The position numbers were made by a program, and so were the translations under genes. This document shows positions 46,540 to 57,594 of a stretch of 64,000 nucleotides of DNA, in pieces. The notes under the pieces were generated by a model. The model ran no database searches. It saw nothing but the letters and a program-made list of their open reading frames with translations, and was not told the origin of the DNA. Positions within the stretch are counted from its first letter, which is position 1; every line of letters starts with the position of its first letter. Source of the stretch: Capra hircus (Eukaryota > Chordata > Mammalia > Artiodactyla > Bovidae); contig NC_030811.1 in assembly GCF_001704415.2 (NCBI RefSeq), positions 80,928,069-80,992,068 on the forward strand. The letters are read 5' to 3'.

Positions 46540-46650
46540 TATGTGTCTGTGTGTGTGTTTATAAATGTATATATATAAATGTAAATGTAATATGTAAATA
46601 TAATATGTAAATTTATATGTGTGTATATTATATATATATATCCTCAGATA
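46540..46650. repeat. TG/TA-rich simple repeat
   Basis: Imperfect 'tgtaaatgtaatatgtaaat'-like units flanked by (TG)n and (TA)n. Confidence 0.8.
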
Positions 46651-46749
46651 TCTTTCCGTCATGTAAAATTGTAAAATTGAGTCTTTCAAAATTATCCTTT
46701 ATTTCATCTTTTTTTTTACTCTTTCTATAATATTCAATTCTACAGACTT

Positions 46750-47340
46750 TCTAGCATTTTTAGACTCCTTTCTCCTGCTTTGTTTCCATTTCCCGTATAC
46801 TTTTAACACCTCCATGAAGTCACCAGTCTCATTGTTTCTTTTTCCTAGTCTTGCATTTCATTGTCCGTTTCTCTTTAAGTGATATTACATCTATAATCAA
46901 TAAATTCCTGTGTCATTGGTATAGCTTTCCTGGCCTTAGCGGCTCTTCTTCTTTTCCCATCATCTCCTGCATTGTTGGCAGATTTCTAAAACACTGCATC
47001 CATTTGTCATTTGCTTGCTAAAACTTTCATTATTTCCACTGTGCTGACAGGATAAAATCCAGTCTCTTATCATGAAATACAAAGCTCTTTATTATGGGCC
47101 TCAAACTACTTGTAACAATTTATGTTCAACTAATGCCAACCAAATTGGCAACGTTGACAATGACAAAAGCTCTATTCTTTTATCCATATCTAACTTGAGA
47201 ATTCATAGCACTGTTTTTGTCATATTCCTTAGTTTGGAATGCAGCGTCAGTATGACCAGTTCTATAAAAAGCTGAACTTTCATGTACCTTGTATCCTAAG
47301 AAATCTGTCTAGATTATCTCCCACTCATCTCCTTCCTCTA
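46750..47340 (+). mobile_element. L2 LINE remnant
   Basis: Follows L2 ORF2/3' order loosely: 'ttagactcctttctcctgct', 'aaaacactgcatccatttgt', 'gataaaatccagtctcttat', 'caaagctctttattatgggc'. Highly diverged. Confidence 0.5.
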
Positions 47341-47344
47341 ACTT

Positions 47345-47356
47345 AATAACATTTAT
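47345..47356. repeat. TSD of plus-strand L1, left copy
   Basis: aataacatttat, identical to 48296-48307. Confidence 0.75.
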
Positions 47357-48295
47357 ATTAATATGTACACATGACCAAGAAGCACCTGAAAAGATGCTCA
47401 ATATCACTAATTATTAGAGAAACACAAATCAAAACTGCAGTGTCATATCATCTCACACCAGTCAATGGCTGTCTTCAAAACTGCTACAAACAATAGATGC
47501 TGAAGAGGGTTCAGAGAAAAGGGAACACTCCTGCACTATTAATGGGAATGTACATTAGTCTAGTCCCTATGGAGAACAATATGGGGGTTCTTTAAAAATC
47601 TAAAAAATTCCCTATGATCCAGCAATCCTACTCCTGGCTGTATATTTGGAGAAAAACATGGTTTGAAAGGATGCTTGTGCCCCAGTGTAGCACTGTTTAT
47701 AATAGCCAAGACATGGAAGTAACCTAAATATCCATCAACAGACAAATAGATAAAGATACTGTACATATATACAATGGAATATTATTCAGCCATTAAAAAT
47801 GATGAAACAATTCCTTTTGCAGCAACATGGATGGACCTAGAGATGATCATACTTAGTGAAATAAGTCAGAGAAAGACAAATATCATGTGATATTGCTTAT
47901 ATGAGGAATTTAGGGAAAAATTATACAAATGAACTTATTTACAAAATAGAAACAGACTCACAGACTTATAGAATGAATTGATGGTTATCAGGAGAGAAAT
48001 GTGAGGGGGAGGGATAGATTAGAAGTTTGGGATTGACATGTACACACTGCTATATTTAAAATAGATAACCAACAAGCACCTACTATATATGGCACAGGGA
48101 ACTCTGCTCAATAGGTTGAAATAATCTAAATGGGAAAATAATTTTTAAAAGAATAGATACATCTGTATGTATAACTGAATCACTTTACTGTACACCCGAA
48201 ACTAACACAGCATTGTAAATCAACTCTATTTCAATATAAAATACAGGGGTTTTTTTAGAAAAGATTAGAAACATTAAAAAATTAAAAGTAAAAAA
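47357..48295 (+). mobile_element. L1 LINE 3' end, 0.94 kb
   Basis: Sense L1: 'gcacctgaaaagatgctcaa', 'gggaatgtacattagtctag', 'ccagcaatcctactcctggc', 'ggaatattattcagccatta', 3' UTR 'actgctatatttaaaataga' and an A-rich end. The 12-bp TSD and A-rich tail mark a complete 5'-truncated insertion. Confidence 0.93.
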
Positions 48296-48307
48296 AATAA
48301 CATTTAT
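48296..48307. repeat. TSD of plus-strand L1, right copy
   Basis: aataacatttat, paired with 47345-47356. Confidence 0.75.
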
Positions 48308-48384
48308 GCTATTTATCATTGATTTGGCAAACATTCCAATGTTTCTTTTTATTATATGTACAATAATATATGTTAAAAGTTTAA

Positions 48385-48585
48385 GAGCCGGGGTTCAGAA
48401 GTTAATTTCCATTTAAAAGTCAGTTCTATTTAAACTTAGTGACTTTGGTAAGGTTTTCAAACTTCTTTGTACCTTAATGTCTTTATCTGTAAAATGATTT
48501 GTGAAAATCAAAGAAAATTTATAGAATTTTATGTATTGCTTGCCAAGTATCTTTAACATGACAAATGCTCAGTATGTCTTAGAAG
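48385..48585 (+). mobile_element. MIR SINE
   Basis: 'gtgactttggtaaggttttc', 'cttctttgtaccttaatgtc', 'tttatctgtaaaatg' and a downstream 'acaaatgctcagtatgtc' match a MIR from core to 3' end. Confidence 0.7.
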
Positions 48586-49030
48586 TATTTTTTGTTGCTG
48601 TTACTACCACTATTTGGAGATTTTTAACTTTTTACTTTCTTCTCAAATGAGATTTGATTATTTTTTGTAGCTCCTAGAGTAAAATATAGTCCCTTGCTTA
48701 AACAGGTGTTCAGAAAATATTCATAGCAACATATAATATAAAACATCATGATATTTCATTAATTTGGCAGTATTGAGTAGCTTTTATATACAAAGTATAA
48801 TGGTTAATTCAGACAGAGCTCTCTCTTTATACACAGAAACACACATATTCTCCTGTACATACATAACCCATACATATAAGTGCAGTATGTCTAAAAGTGA
48901 ACCATGGTGTCTATTTGCCCATCAAACCTGCTTTTTTTTATTTTGCTGTCACCTCCCTAAAGACTGCAGACAGGAAATTAGAATTTTAGAGATCCTTAAC
49001 TTCTCTCTTTTTAATCCCCTGCTTTCTCTG
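48586..49030. other. Unassigned DNA
   Basis: Nothing recognised. Confidence 0.35.
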
Positions 49031-49519
49031 TTCAGTTCAGTCACTTGGTCGTGTCTGACTCTTTGCAACCCCACGAACCACAGCACGTCAGGCCTCCCTG
49101 TCCATCACCAACTCCTGGAGTCCACCCAAACCCATGTCCATTGAGTTGGTGATGCCATCCAATCATCTCATCCTCTGTTGTCCCCTTTTCCCCCTGCCCT
49201 CAATCTTTCCCAGCATCAGGGTCTTTTCAAATGAGTCAGCTCTTCGCATGAGGTGGCCAAAGTATTGGAGTTTCAGCTTCAGCATCATTTCTCCCAATGA
49301 ACACCCAGGACTGATCTCCTTTAGGATGGACTGGTTGGATCTCCTTGCAGTCCAAGGGACTCTCAAGAGTCTTCTCCAACACCACAGTTCAAAAGCATCA
49401 ATTCTTCGGCACTCAGCTTTCTTTATAGTCCAACTCTCACATCCATATATGACCACTGGAAAAACCATAGCCTTGACTAGACAGACCTTGTTGGCAAAGT
49501 AGTGTCTCTGCTTTTGAAT
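49031..49519 (-). mobile_element. BovB 3' portion, subfamily 1
   Basis: Reversed BovB from 'ttcagttcagtcacttggtc' to 'tctctgcttttgaat'. Marker blocks 'ggagtccacccaaacccatg' and 'aatgaacacccagg'. It breaks abruptly into a second BovB. Confidence 0.95.
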
Positions 49520-50160
49520 CTCCCAGCATCAGACTCTTTTCCAATGAGTCAACTCTTCGCATGAGGTGGCCAAAGTACTGGAGCTTCAGCTTTAGCATCA
49601 TTCCTCCCAAAGAAATCCCAGGATTGATCTTCTTCAGAATGGACGGGTTGGATCTCCTTGCAGTCCAAGGGACCCTCAAGAGTCTTCTCCAACACCACAG
49701 TTCAAATGCATCAATTCTTCAGTGCTCAGCCTTCTTCACAGTCCAACTCTCACATCCATACATGACCACAGGAAAAACCATAGCTTTGACTAGACAGACC
49801 TTAGTCGGCAAAGTAATGTCTCTGCTTTTGAATATACTGTCTACGTTGGTCATAACTTTTCTTCCAAGGAGTAAGCGTCTTTTAATTTCATGGCTGCAGT
49901 CACCATCTGCAGTGATTTTGGAGCCCCCCCAAAATAAGGTCTGACACTGTTTCTACTGTTTCCCCATCTATTTCCCATGAAGTGATGGGACCAGATGCCA
50001 CGATCTTCGTTTTCTGAATGTTGAGCTTTAAGCCAACTTTTTCACTCTCCTCTTTCACTTTCATCAAGAGACTTTGTAGCTCCTCTTCACTTTCTGCCAT
50101 AAGGGTGGTGTCATCTGCATATCTGAGGTTATTGATATTTCTCCCAGCAATCTTGATTCT
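49520..50160 (-). mobile_element. BovB continuation, subfamily 2
   Basis: Restarts internally at 'ctcccagcatcagactcttt', repeating about 310 bases already present at 49208-49519, then runs on to 'gatatttctcccagcaatct'. Marker block 'aaagaaatcccagg' differs from the first part. Minus frames carry NINNLRYADD and the ORF2 C-terminus. Confidence 0.95.
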
Positions 50161-50214
50161 ACCCATCTTACTTCAGGATAAAATCTAAGCAATCTAAGTT
50201 AAAATCTAAGCATT

Positions 50215-50227
50215 TAAGTTACTTGTC
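50215..50227. repeat. TSD of Bov-tA, left copy
   Basis: taagttacttgtc, identical to 50437-50449. Confidence 0.95.
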
Positions 50228-50436
50228 TGGGCTTCCCTGGTGGCTCAGATGGTAAAGTGTCCATCTATCTGCAATGCGGGAAACCCAGGTTCAATCCCTG
50301 GGCTGAGAAGATCCCCTGGAGAAGGAAATGGCAGCCCACTCCAGTATTCTTGCCTGGAAAATCCTATGGACAGAGGAGCATGGTTGGCTACAGCCCATGG
50401 GGTCGCAAAGAGTTGGACACAACTGAATAACTTTAC
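50228..50436 (+). mobile_element. Bov-tA SINE, well preserved
   Basis: Full-length Bov-tA: tRNA-like head with A box (tggctcagatggt) and B box (ggttcaatccc), body 'aatggcagcccactccagta' and end 'gttggacacaactgaataac'. A perfect 13-bp TSD on both sides. The head is tRNA-derived but is not a tRNA gene. Confidence 0.97.
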
Positions 50437-50449
50437 TAAGTTACTTGTC
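50437..50449. repeat. TSD of Bov-tA, right copy
   Basis: taagttacttgtc, paired with 50215-50227. Confidence 0.95.
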
Positions 50450-50574
50450 ACTTTGATTCCTATATCTCCTGCTTTATGCCCTTCTACTCCTATGTACAAA
50501 GAAAATTTCAGTCTTGAGAAACTATTTTCAGATCACCAAGTAATGTTATAATATGATCTAGTGATATGGTAATA

Positions 50575-50645
50575 TAATAATAAAATCCCCGCTCAATCAT
50601 GTACTAGCTGTGTGATCTTAAACAGGTAACATATTTCATCTTAGT
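50575..50645 (+). mobile_element. MIR SINE core
   Basis: 'tgtactagctgtgtgatctt' then 'aaacaggtaacatatttcat'. A short MIR core. Confidence 0.6.
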
Positions 50646-50819
50646 TTAATTTCATAGAATTTCATTTTTATCTTATTTTCCAATTTATAAGATTTATCCT
50701 GGGTAGAATAAAATTGCATCCTTTTGCTTGTTTAAAAGTCCTACATATAATTAAAGTAAGCACACTGAGTGACTATTGATAATACAATCTGAAAAATAAT
50801 AACAAGCCATTAAACAATT

Positions 50820-51220
50820 TTACTTAAAATTGGGTGGTAGGTAAACACATGAAGGTAGTCATAGAGGGCTTCAAGAAGGAGGTGCCACTTAAGATGGTCC
50901 TGAAACAAGATAAACAATACGGAGGAAGGTCACAAGAAAGGAGGTTTCTATTTAGACAAAAATATATTGAAATACAAAGTCTTGGGATTTGTAAAAGGAA
51001 AGAGATTATTGCTTTTCACAGAATCATGGGATATGAGGAAAAAAAAAAGTAGAAGAAATAATGTAGAAAGATGAACCAAAAACTGTGGGTTCTAGTTTAA
51101 CAAGGTTGGCCTTTGTTTTATGGATTATAAAAGGTCCTACATATTTCTTGAGGAGAAAGTAGACATAACCAGAATTGTACTTGAGGAAAATTTATCGGAT
51201 AGTGGCAAGTGAGACGAGTA
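50820..51220 (-). mobile_element. L2 LINE remnant
   Basis: Resembles reversed L2: 'catagagggcttcaagaagg', 'ggtgccacttaagatggtcc', 'ggattataaaaggtcctaca'. Diverged. Confidence 0.45.
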
Positions 51221-51269
51221 GAATCGTGGGGAAGGGGCTTATATAACTTTCTGTCCCGCTTGCACTTAC

Positions 51270-51600
51270 TTTCTCTCTCTTTTATTTCCAACATATTGCT
51301 ACTCCAAAATTTTCTTCATGGGAATGAATGCTGTTCATCAGTCAATACACCACCTCCATCTCCTACTATACCCACCAAATTAGTTACCAATTCTTGGTAT
51401 TTCTTCTTAAGAACAAAGTGCCTCAAAGAGTACCTTGCCTATATTAAGTTTGTTAAGATTGATCAAAACACTGTGATCTGAGCCATAGCCATCTTTCTCT
51501 AGAATTACTGTAAACATGCTCCTAATTGGTGTCCCTGTTTCCATTACTAACCCTCCTGAGTCATTCCCCAGTAAGGGACCTTCTTCCCTGTGTCTTTCAA
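51270..51600 (+). mobile_element. L2 LINE remnant, opposite orientation
   Basis: 'agccatctttctctagaatt' and 'ctcctaattggtgtccctgt' match L2 ORF2 in sense orientation, diverging from the minus-strand piece just before it. Confidence 0.45.
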
Positions 51601-51717
51601 GCCAATAGATCAGGACCCAGATCAGCTCAGAAGCAAAGGGAAGGTTTTTTTCTTTGAGAGATGTAATATCTAGAGCTTCATGCTATCCAGAGAGACTGGG
51701 GGCAACACTGCTTTTAT

Positions 51718-52014
51718 TTTTTTTGATTTTTAATTGGAAAGTAATTGCTTTACAATGTGTTGATTTCTGCCATACAACAATGTGAATCACTGAAAAGTAT
51801 ACATATATCCCCTCCCTCTTGAGCCTCCTTCCCACCCCCCACCCCATCCCACTTCTCTAGGATGTTACAGAGCACCAGGTTGAGCTCCATGTGTATACAA
51901 GCAACTTCCCACTAGGTATTTTACATACGGTAATGTGTATGTTTCAGTGCTACTCTCAGTTTGTCCACCTTCTCCTTCCCCACTGTGTCCACAAGTGTCT
52001 CTACATCTGCATCT
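51718..52014 (-). mobile_element. L1 LINE 3' end
   Basis: Reversed L1 3' UTR: 'ttaattggaaagtaattgct', 'gccatacaacaatgtgaatc', 'atgttacagagcaccaggtt', 'acatctgcatctctagtc'. Its last bases form the target of the next SINE. Confidence 0.9.
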
Positions 52015-52030
52015 CTAGTCCTGGGCAGGG
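52015..52030. repeat. TSD of Bov-tA, left copy
   Basis: ctagtcctgggcaggg, identical to 52232-52247. The final ggg may belong to the SINE start. Confidence 0.93.
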
Positions 52031-52231
52031 GCCTCCCTGGTGACTCAAATGATAAAGAATCTGCCTGCAATGCGGGAGAGACAGGTTTAATCCCTGTGTC
52101 AGGAAGATCTCCTGGAGAAGGGAATGGCAACCTATTCCAGTATTCCTGCCTGGAGAATCCCATTGACAAAGGAGACTATGGGGTTCAGTCCATGAACTGG
52201 CAAAGAATCAGACACAACTGAGCAACCAACA
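52031..52231 (+). mobile_element. Bov-tA SINE nested at an L1 end
   Basis: Head 'gcctccctggtgactcaaat', body 'aatggcaacctattccagta', end 'cagacacaactgagcaacc'. A perfect 14-16 bp TSD. Confidence 0.96.
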
Positions 52232-52247
52232 CTAGTCCTGGGCAGGG
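52232..52247. repeat. TSD of Bov-tA, right copy
   Basis: ctagtcctgggcaggg, paired with 52015-52030. Confidence 0.93.
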
Positions 52248-52599
52248 CTGCTTTAAAGGGATTGGGTCAGCAGGAGGGACCAGAGTTCCCACAGGGGCAG
52301 GGCAGGCGCATCTCTGCTGTAGGCTGAGGCTCTAGATTGCAGTGCCCCATGCAGCGTCTCTGCACACGACCTGCCCACACATCTTGAATTGAGGGTCCTC
52401 CACGGAGCTTATTCATACAGCTGGAAGAGCTGGGGTGTAGTTACCGCAGCCGTTTCTCTCCAGGAACTTGGGTCTGAAGTGCCAGATTACAGTTCTTTAT
52501 GTGGGGCACTCTGTGAGCAAGTCAAACTAGACTAAGCACAAAGGAAAAAAGGTTAGACTTAATTCTATTACCCAGATTCTAGTTTTGTTCCCCTGGAAT
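52248..52599. other. G+C-richer block, possible LTR remnant
   Basis: Unlike its A+T-rich surroundings it contains 'ggagggaccagagttcccac', 'gaggctctagattgcagtgc' and 'cgtttctctccaggaacttg'. Its position on the 3' side of the minus-strand ERV makes an eroded LTR conceivable. This is inference only. Confidence 0.25.
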
Positions 52600-52760
52600 T
52601 TTTAAAATACTTATGTATTTATTTTTGGCTGCCCTGGGTCTTTGTTGCTGTGCAAACTTTTCTTTAGTTGTGGTGAGCAGGGTGCACGGGCTGCTTATTG
52701 CAGTGGCTTCTCTTGTGGCAGAGCTTGGGCTTCAGTAGTTTTGGCTTCTGGGCTCTAGAG
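52600..52760 (-). mobile_element. CHR-type (tRNA-Glu) SINE fragment
   Basis: 'tttttggctgccctgggtct', 'ttgttgctgtgcaaactttt', 'cagtggcttctcttgtggca' and 'gggcttcagtagttttggct' match the reversed cetartiodactyl CHR SINE. The tRNA-like end is missing. Confidence 0.8.
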
Positions 52761-52767
52761 TGTCATA

Positions 52768-52893
52768 TTCTTTTCTTTTCTTTTCTTTTTTAATTGGAGT
52801 ATAGTTGCTTTGCAACCTTGTATTCATTTGTGCTGTACAACAATGTGAATCAGCTGTAGGTATACATATACCTACCCCTTTCTCTGAAGCCTT
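52768..52893 (-). mobile_element. L1 LINE 3' end
   Basis: Reversed L1 3' UTR beginning in a (TTTTC)n tract: 'ttaattggagtatagttgct', 'gctgtacaacaatgtgaatc', 'gaagccttcctccc'. Confidence 0.85.
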
Positions 52894-52957
52894 CCTCCCT
52901 AATGAACCTATTTGCAGGCTGGAATAGAGATGCAGACACAGAGAATGGCCATGACAT
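52894..52957 (+). mobile_element. Inverted L1 piece
   Basis: 'atgaacctatttgcaggctg' and 'agatgcagacacagagaatg' are L1 3'-region DNA in sense orientation, lying upstream in element coordinates of the preceding minus piece. Consistent with 5' inversion plus loss of about 200 bases between. Confidence 0.7.
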
Positions 52958-53399
52958 GCACTCCTCATTCTTGAGGGGCACCAAGGGGCACAGTTTGGAT
53001 GTCTGTAACATCTCCTGGCTAAATGTTGGCATCATCATAACCCAAGTAGAGGAGAACTTTTTCCAGCTGTTCTTAGATGGGTTTGATGGTCACCAGGACT
53101 CAGCCCTAACTGTACCCCTCAGCAACCACAATTTGTCTAACCTTTTTGAGACAAAGGACACCAGACAATTTAAGATGCATGCCCAAATATTATCAAGGTA
53201 ATAATGATCACATGTCAAATTTCTGAAAATGAAGGTATCTAGGTTTATTGTCTGTAGGCAAGTGTGTCCTGAGGTTGAGGTCACTGCTTTGACTTGAATA
53301 TCCCTGGTTACATTTTGGTTGTTTTTCAGAAGAGAAGCCTGAAGAAGAGAGAGAATCACATGATTAGTCAAGGGAATTCATTACCAAAGGTTGTCTCTT

Positions 53400-55975
53400 G
53401 GGAGGTTGGGGATTGGGGACCCTCTTAAATCCAGTGTGAACACCCCTGCAACTTTGGAGAAGAATTGATGGTTAGGATCACTAAATGGGATCTGTTCCAC
53501 TTAGGGGTGAGCTGACTTTGTGGGTTGCTTGTTTTCCAGGTTTTTTAGGTACACCCCATCTCCTGGCTGGAAGGGGTAGAGGCCCAGGTTGATGGGCATG
53601 GGCAGTACCTGGTCATCATATTCCTTGAGAACTTTCCTCACTTATTGGGCCTCCTTGATGGCTTGACAAGCTGCAGTTTAGAGAAAGAAGTATGGCCCAT
53701 ATTCATTAACTAGACACCCCTGGCTTCCTAGATTGAAGCCCAATTTGGTGGTTTTATCTAATTATCCCTTTGTGCAGATTGGAGAGTAATTGGATGGACC
53801 TTGCCTTTAAGGCGTGAGGAGGACTAGTTGCCAGGTCACTGGCTCAAGGTGGCCCTTTTAGCAGTTACATCTGTCTGTTATTTTCTCTTGTTATCTCTGA
53901 CCCCTCTTTTTGGTGAATCCTACAAGGAATCACTGCCACCTTTTTTGGAAGCTGAACTGCTTCTAAGAGCTTCAACATGTTTTAAGCCGGGTTTCATCTG
54001 TTAATTCTCCAAAGTAACTATGGGCTTCCCCAGTGGCTCAGCAGGAAAGAATCCACCTGCAATGCAGGAGATGCGTTCATGGGTCAGGAATATCACTTGG
54101 AAGAGAGCATGGCAACCCATTCTAGTATTCTTGCTTGGAGAATCCCATGGACAGAGGAGCCTGGTGGGCTTATAGTCCATGGAGTCACATAGAATCAGAC
54201 ATGACTGAAGTGACTTAGCATGCACTTACACACATGTATGATGTCATACACATTTGGGGAATCCATATAAACATTTAAGATACTCTCTATCACAGGCACT
54301 AAGGCTCAGGTGATGGCTATCAGCTCTACTTTCTATGCAGAAGTCCCTGAGAATAGGGTTCTTGCTTTTATGACTTGTATTTGGGAGGTCACTGTGTATT
54401 GCACCAGGCTTTTCCCCCGCTCTCATGAAACTTTTCCCCTCTGTGAACCATTCCTCTTCAGTGTTTAGGAATGACTCACTTCCTTGGTCAAGTCAAGACA
54501 TCTGTAATAGATGTGCCTATGGTTCCTAGAAAGTTATACTTCAGGGTCCCTGTTTCTCTGGGTAGTAGGATGGTCTGATTTAGTGTGTGACAGGTTTTTA
54601 TGGTAGCCACTGGGTTGTCGAAAAGCATAACCTGACCTTGAATGGACCCTCTGGGGGATAGCCATCCATTTAGAACTTTTTACACCAGAACCTACTCTGA
54701 AGTCCATATAGTAATTGACTGACTGATCATTGACTTTTCATCTTCCTTCAGCAGGGTTGTAATAGCCACTACTGCCTGTAGGCAAGGAGGCCATCCCTAG
54801 CAGTTTGATCTAATTGTTTATAGAGAAAGAAGCAACCACCAAGAGAGGTGGTCCCCGGTTTTGAGGCCGATTTCCCTTCTCTCATGAATGTAAAGGTCAA
54901 AGGATTTAGCTAAATCTGGGAGGACCAGGGTAGGAGCCTGAAGACATTGCTTTTTCAATGTTTTAAAGGCTGCTTAATATCTAAATTTCATTCACAAGAT
55001 CATCATTCTTTCCTTTCAACTTTTCATGTAGAGATCTAGCTATTAGGCATCAGGAATTCAGATGCAGCAAAACTCAGCCAGTCCCAGGAATCTCCTAAGC
55101 TGTCTTCTAGTTTTAGAAAGGCAAGGCTGCAAGTGGCTTCTTTCCTTTTCTGGTGTAAGCTTCTCTGGCTTTATGTGAGAATGAAGCCTAGATAGGTCAT
55201 CCTAGTTTATGATATTTGGGCCTTTTTCTTGGACACCTTATATCCTTTATTAGTTAAGTGATTAAGGGTGGTTACATTGTTTTTGTCAGAGGCCTCCTTA
55301 GTAGTCTGATTATCAGAACGTTGTCTACATACTAGAGGAGGATTAGGTCTTTAACTAAAGTTTTTCAGAATCTGGTGGGAGAATTTTTAAATCCTTAGCA
55401 GGACTGTCTAGAAGTGTTGTTTTTGTTGTGCATTTGGGTACTCCCCGGTGGGTTTCTTTACAGAAAAAGTGAAGTTATAGGCTGATTGACATAGTCTAAA
55501 AAGGCCCTGGTCAGGTAGGCCTAATGGATCTATGAATGCCCGTTCTTGGGCTTTCCTTGATACACCAATAGCTTTACAAGTCTTGTGATCAAGTTCGCCT
55601 GAACTGGTGTTCAGTACTGAGTAAATGGCATCAGTATCGACTAGGAATTCTATAGGCTTTCCCCCTATATCCAGTGTCAGTGGGGATTATCAAGTGTCAA
55701 TTGGAGTGCCAACTAAGGGTTAAATGGTGCTGACTAGCCCCATTTTTTTTTTTAATCTGTTTGGACCATCTGCCTTTGAGTGTAGTGTTCAGGATCTGCC
55801 ATTTCCGTCCCCCTTCAGGTGTGGCTAGGTCATTTGCTCTCCAGTCCTCTTGTTTATGTATGGTGCACTGATTGCCTTCTAGTTTCCTGGGCTTGAATCC
55901 CATGGTGGTGACTGAGACATCCCATTTCACTCTCAATAAGATCTGTTAGAGTTCTTACAGTAGCTGACAGTATCC
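53400..55975 (-). mobile_element. Degenerate ERV1 (gammaretrovirus-like) gag-pro-pol remnant
   Basis: An endogenous retroviral internal region, reading leftwards. About 55935-55760: a nucleocapsid zinc-knuckle-like segment with two of its metal-binding residues replaced. About 55700-55560: protease, with the catalytic box reading DTDA where retroviral proteases have DTGA. About 55280-55000: reverse transcriptase thumb region (KGYKVSKKKAQ, then TYLGFIL after a stop). About 54480-54260: RNase H start (WFTEGKS). About 53680-53520: integrase C-terminal segment (FQPGD). Stops and frameshifts are throughout. Only about 0.3 kb separates the RNase H end from the integrase C-terminus, too short for an integrase catalytic core, so that core appears deleted. 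No env and no confident LTR. A Bov-tA splits it. It cannot encode a working protein. Confidence 0.8.
54022..54235 (+). mobile_element. Bov-tA SINE nested in the ERV
   Basis: Sense Bov-tA from 'gggcttccccagtggctcag' through 'gagcctggtgggcttatag' to 'gacatgactgaagtgactta'. It interrupts the RNase H region. TSD not clear. Confidence 0.93.
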
Positions 55976-56084
55976 TATATCATTTGGTCTCTCTCTCACA
56001 CACACACCCCTTGCCTCCTACTCATCTCTTCACCTCACTGATGCAACTCTAGTCGAACTAATCTTCTTTGCTGTTTCTCCACAC

Positions 56085-56455
56085 GCCCAGGCATTTTCCC
56101 CTACTTTAAGACCTATATATTGGCAATTCTTTCTCTCTGGAATCTCTACATGTGTCTCTCACCTTTATAAGACCTGGTTTGAACATTCTCTTTAAAATTT
56201 CAGCCTGTCCTGACTCTGAAACTATTTATCACACTCATTTGCTTCTACATGTCACCTTTCTATACACTCTTAACATTTATGAATGTATTATCTTTCATTT
56301 AATTATTTGTCTCTTCCTTCTAAAATAGTAGGTCCATGAAAGAAGAATATTGTATTGTTGTTATTATGTCCAATGATATATCCCAGTCCCTAGAGTTTTG
56401 TAGGCATATAATAGGTATGATATAAATATATATTTATTGAATTAGTGAATTAATT
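56085..56455 (+). mobile_element. L2 LINE 3' end
   Basis: 'cacacgcccaggcattttcc', 'gcaattctttctctctggaa', 'ggtccatgaaagaagaatat', 'aggcatataataggtatgat' and 'atatttattgaattagtgaa' follow the L2 tail in order. A CT/CA simple tract (about 55987-56008) lies between it and the ERV. Confidence 0.75.
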
Positions 56456-56694
56456 TAGGTTTACTTTGTGAGATGACTTTACAATAATATTGAAAAGACA
56501 ATCAGTAGAAGGCACTGATTTCCCATAATGGAAATTCAACCTAGGTGCTTTACTCAAATTAAATACTTAACTTACTGGAGATACTAACATTGAAAAGGTA
56601 ATTGCACTCCAAGAAAATAAAGTCCTTCTATTTGCAAAATGCTCAATCATCCATGCCCAGTCAAGGGGAGTTGATAGAACCATTAATGAAATTA

Positions 56695-57209
56695 AATAAT
56701 TATTGAAATATTTATTCAATATCTATTATGTGACATGTGGTTTTCTGGAATTGGCCTATAGAAAGGGAACATGATAGAAAGATCCCACTAACATAAAGGT
56801 TAACTCTAGGGAGAATACAGGCAAAAGACAAATGATCATGAAAATTTTAGGAAATTTAGATTGCTATTTAGAAATAGCTATTTTGAAAATAGCAATTGCT
56901 ATTAAAACAGTAGAACACAGAGTAAAATTATAGAAAGCAAATCAATGTCATGAAGCTAATTAAAGAATGTAGTCAGGAAATGAAATTTGAGCTAAATCCT
57001 GAATAGTGAGATGTCACCAGTGTAGATATTCAGTTACCTGGGGAAGGAAAGTCACAGGAGAAGGATACAGGAGTGCCTAAAGCTCCTGAGAGTAGCTGGC
57101 ATATTTGAGGTACAAAGAGAATGCCTGTGGGTGAGAGTGAAGCATGTTGTGAGGTCAAGAGGTAAAACAGCTGGGGTTATGAAGATCACCATAGACATCT
57201 CATTACCTT
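56695..57209 (-). mobile_element. L2 LINE 3' end, minus strand
   Basis: 'tttattcaatatctattatg', 'gctaaatcctgaatagtgag', 'ggggaaggaaagtcacagga' and 'agaatgcctgtgggtgagag' match reversed L2. Tail-to-tail with the plus-strand L2 ending at 56455. Confidence 0.6.
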
Positions 57210-57594
57210 TGGAAAATCATTTTTTTCCTGTATTATGAAAAAGAATAGCTTGAAACACTTTATTTGGATAACTATATGTGTTCAATAATATACTTGGAGT
57301 CATTATGAAACAAATATAATTAATGTTTTCTTGTTAGACTTTTATTTTTGACATGTTTTTCTTAACTTCTGAAATTAAACAGACTCTCCACCTTAAATAT
57401 TTTTTCTTAAGCTAAATTTACTTTTCTGTGGCTAAAATGTTCTCCTTTATTTGATATTTTCTTCCCAAATGTAGCAAGAAATGACATCCTTTACTGTATA
57501 TAACTATTTTTCTGAGGTTTCAAAAGAAGACATTATGCTTTAATACCCTGAAGATTTATTTGTAAAACTTCTACAAGGAAAGAAGGGAAACCAC
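57210..57594. other. Unassigned A+T-rich DNA within L2
   Basis: About 385 bases without L2 similarity, possibly an insertion. No family recognised. Confidence 0.3.

Noticed and set aside
50228..50300. tRNA-like A and B boxes
   Set aside because: They belong to the tRNA-derived head of a Bov-tA SINE. There is no full cloverleaf, so it is not a tRNA gene.
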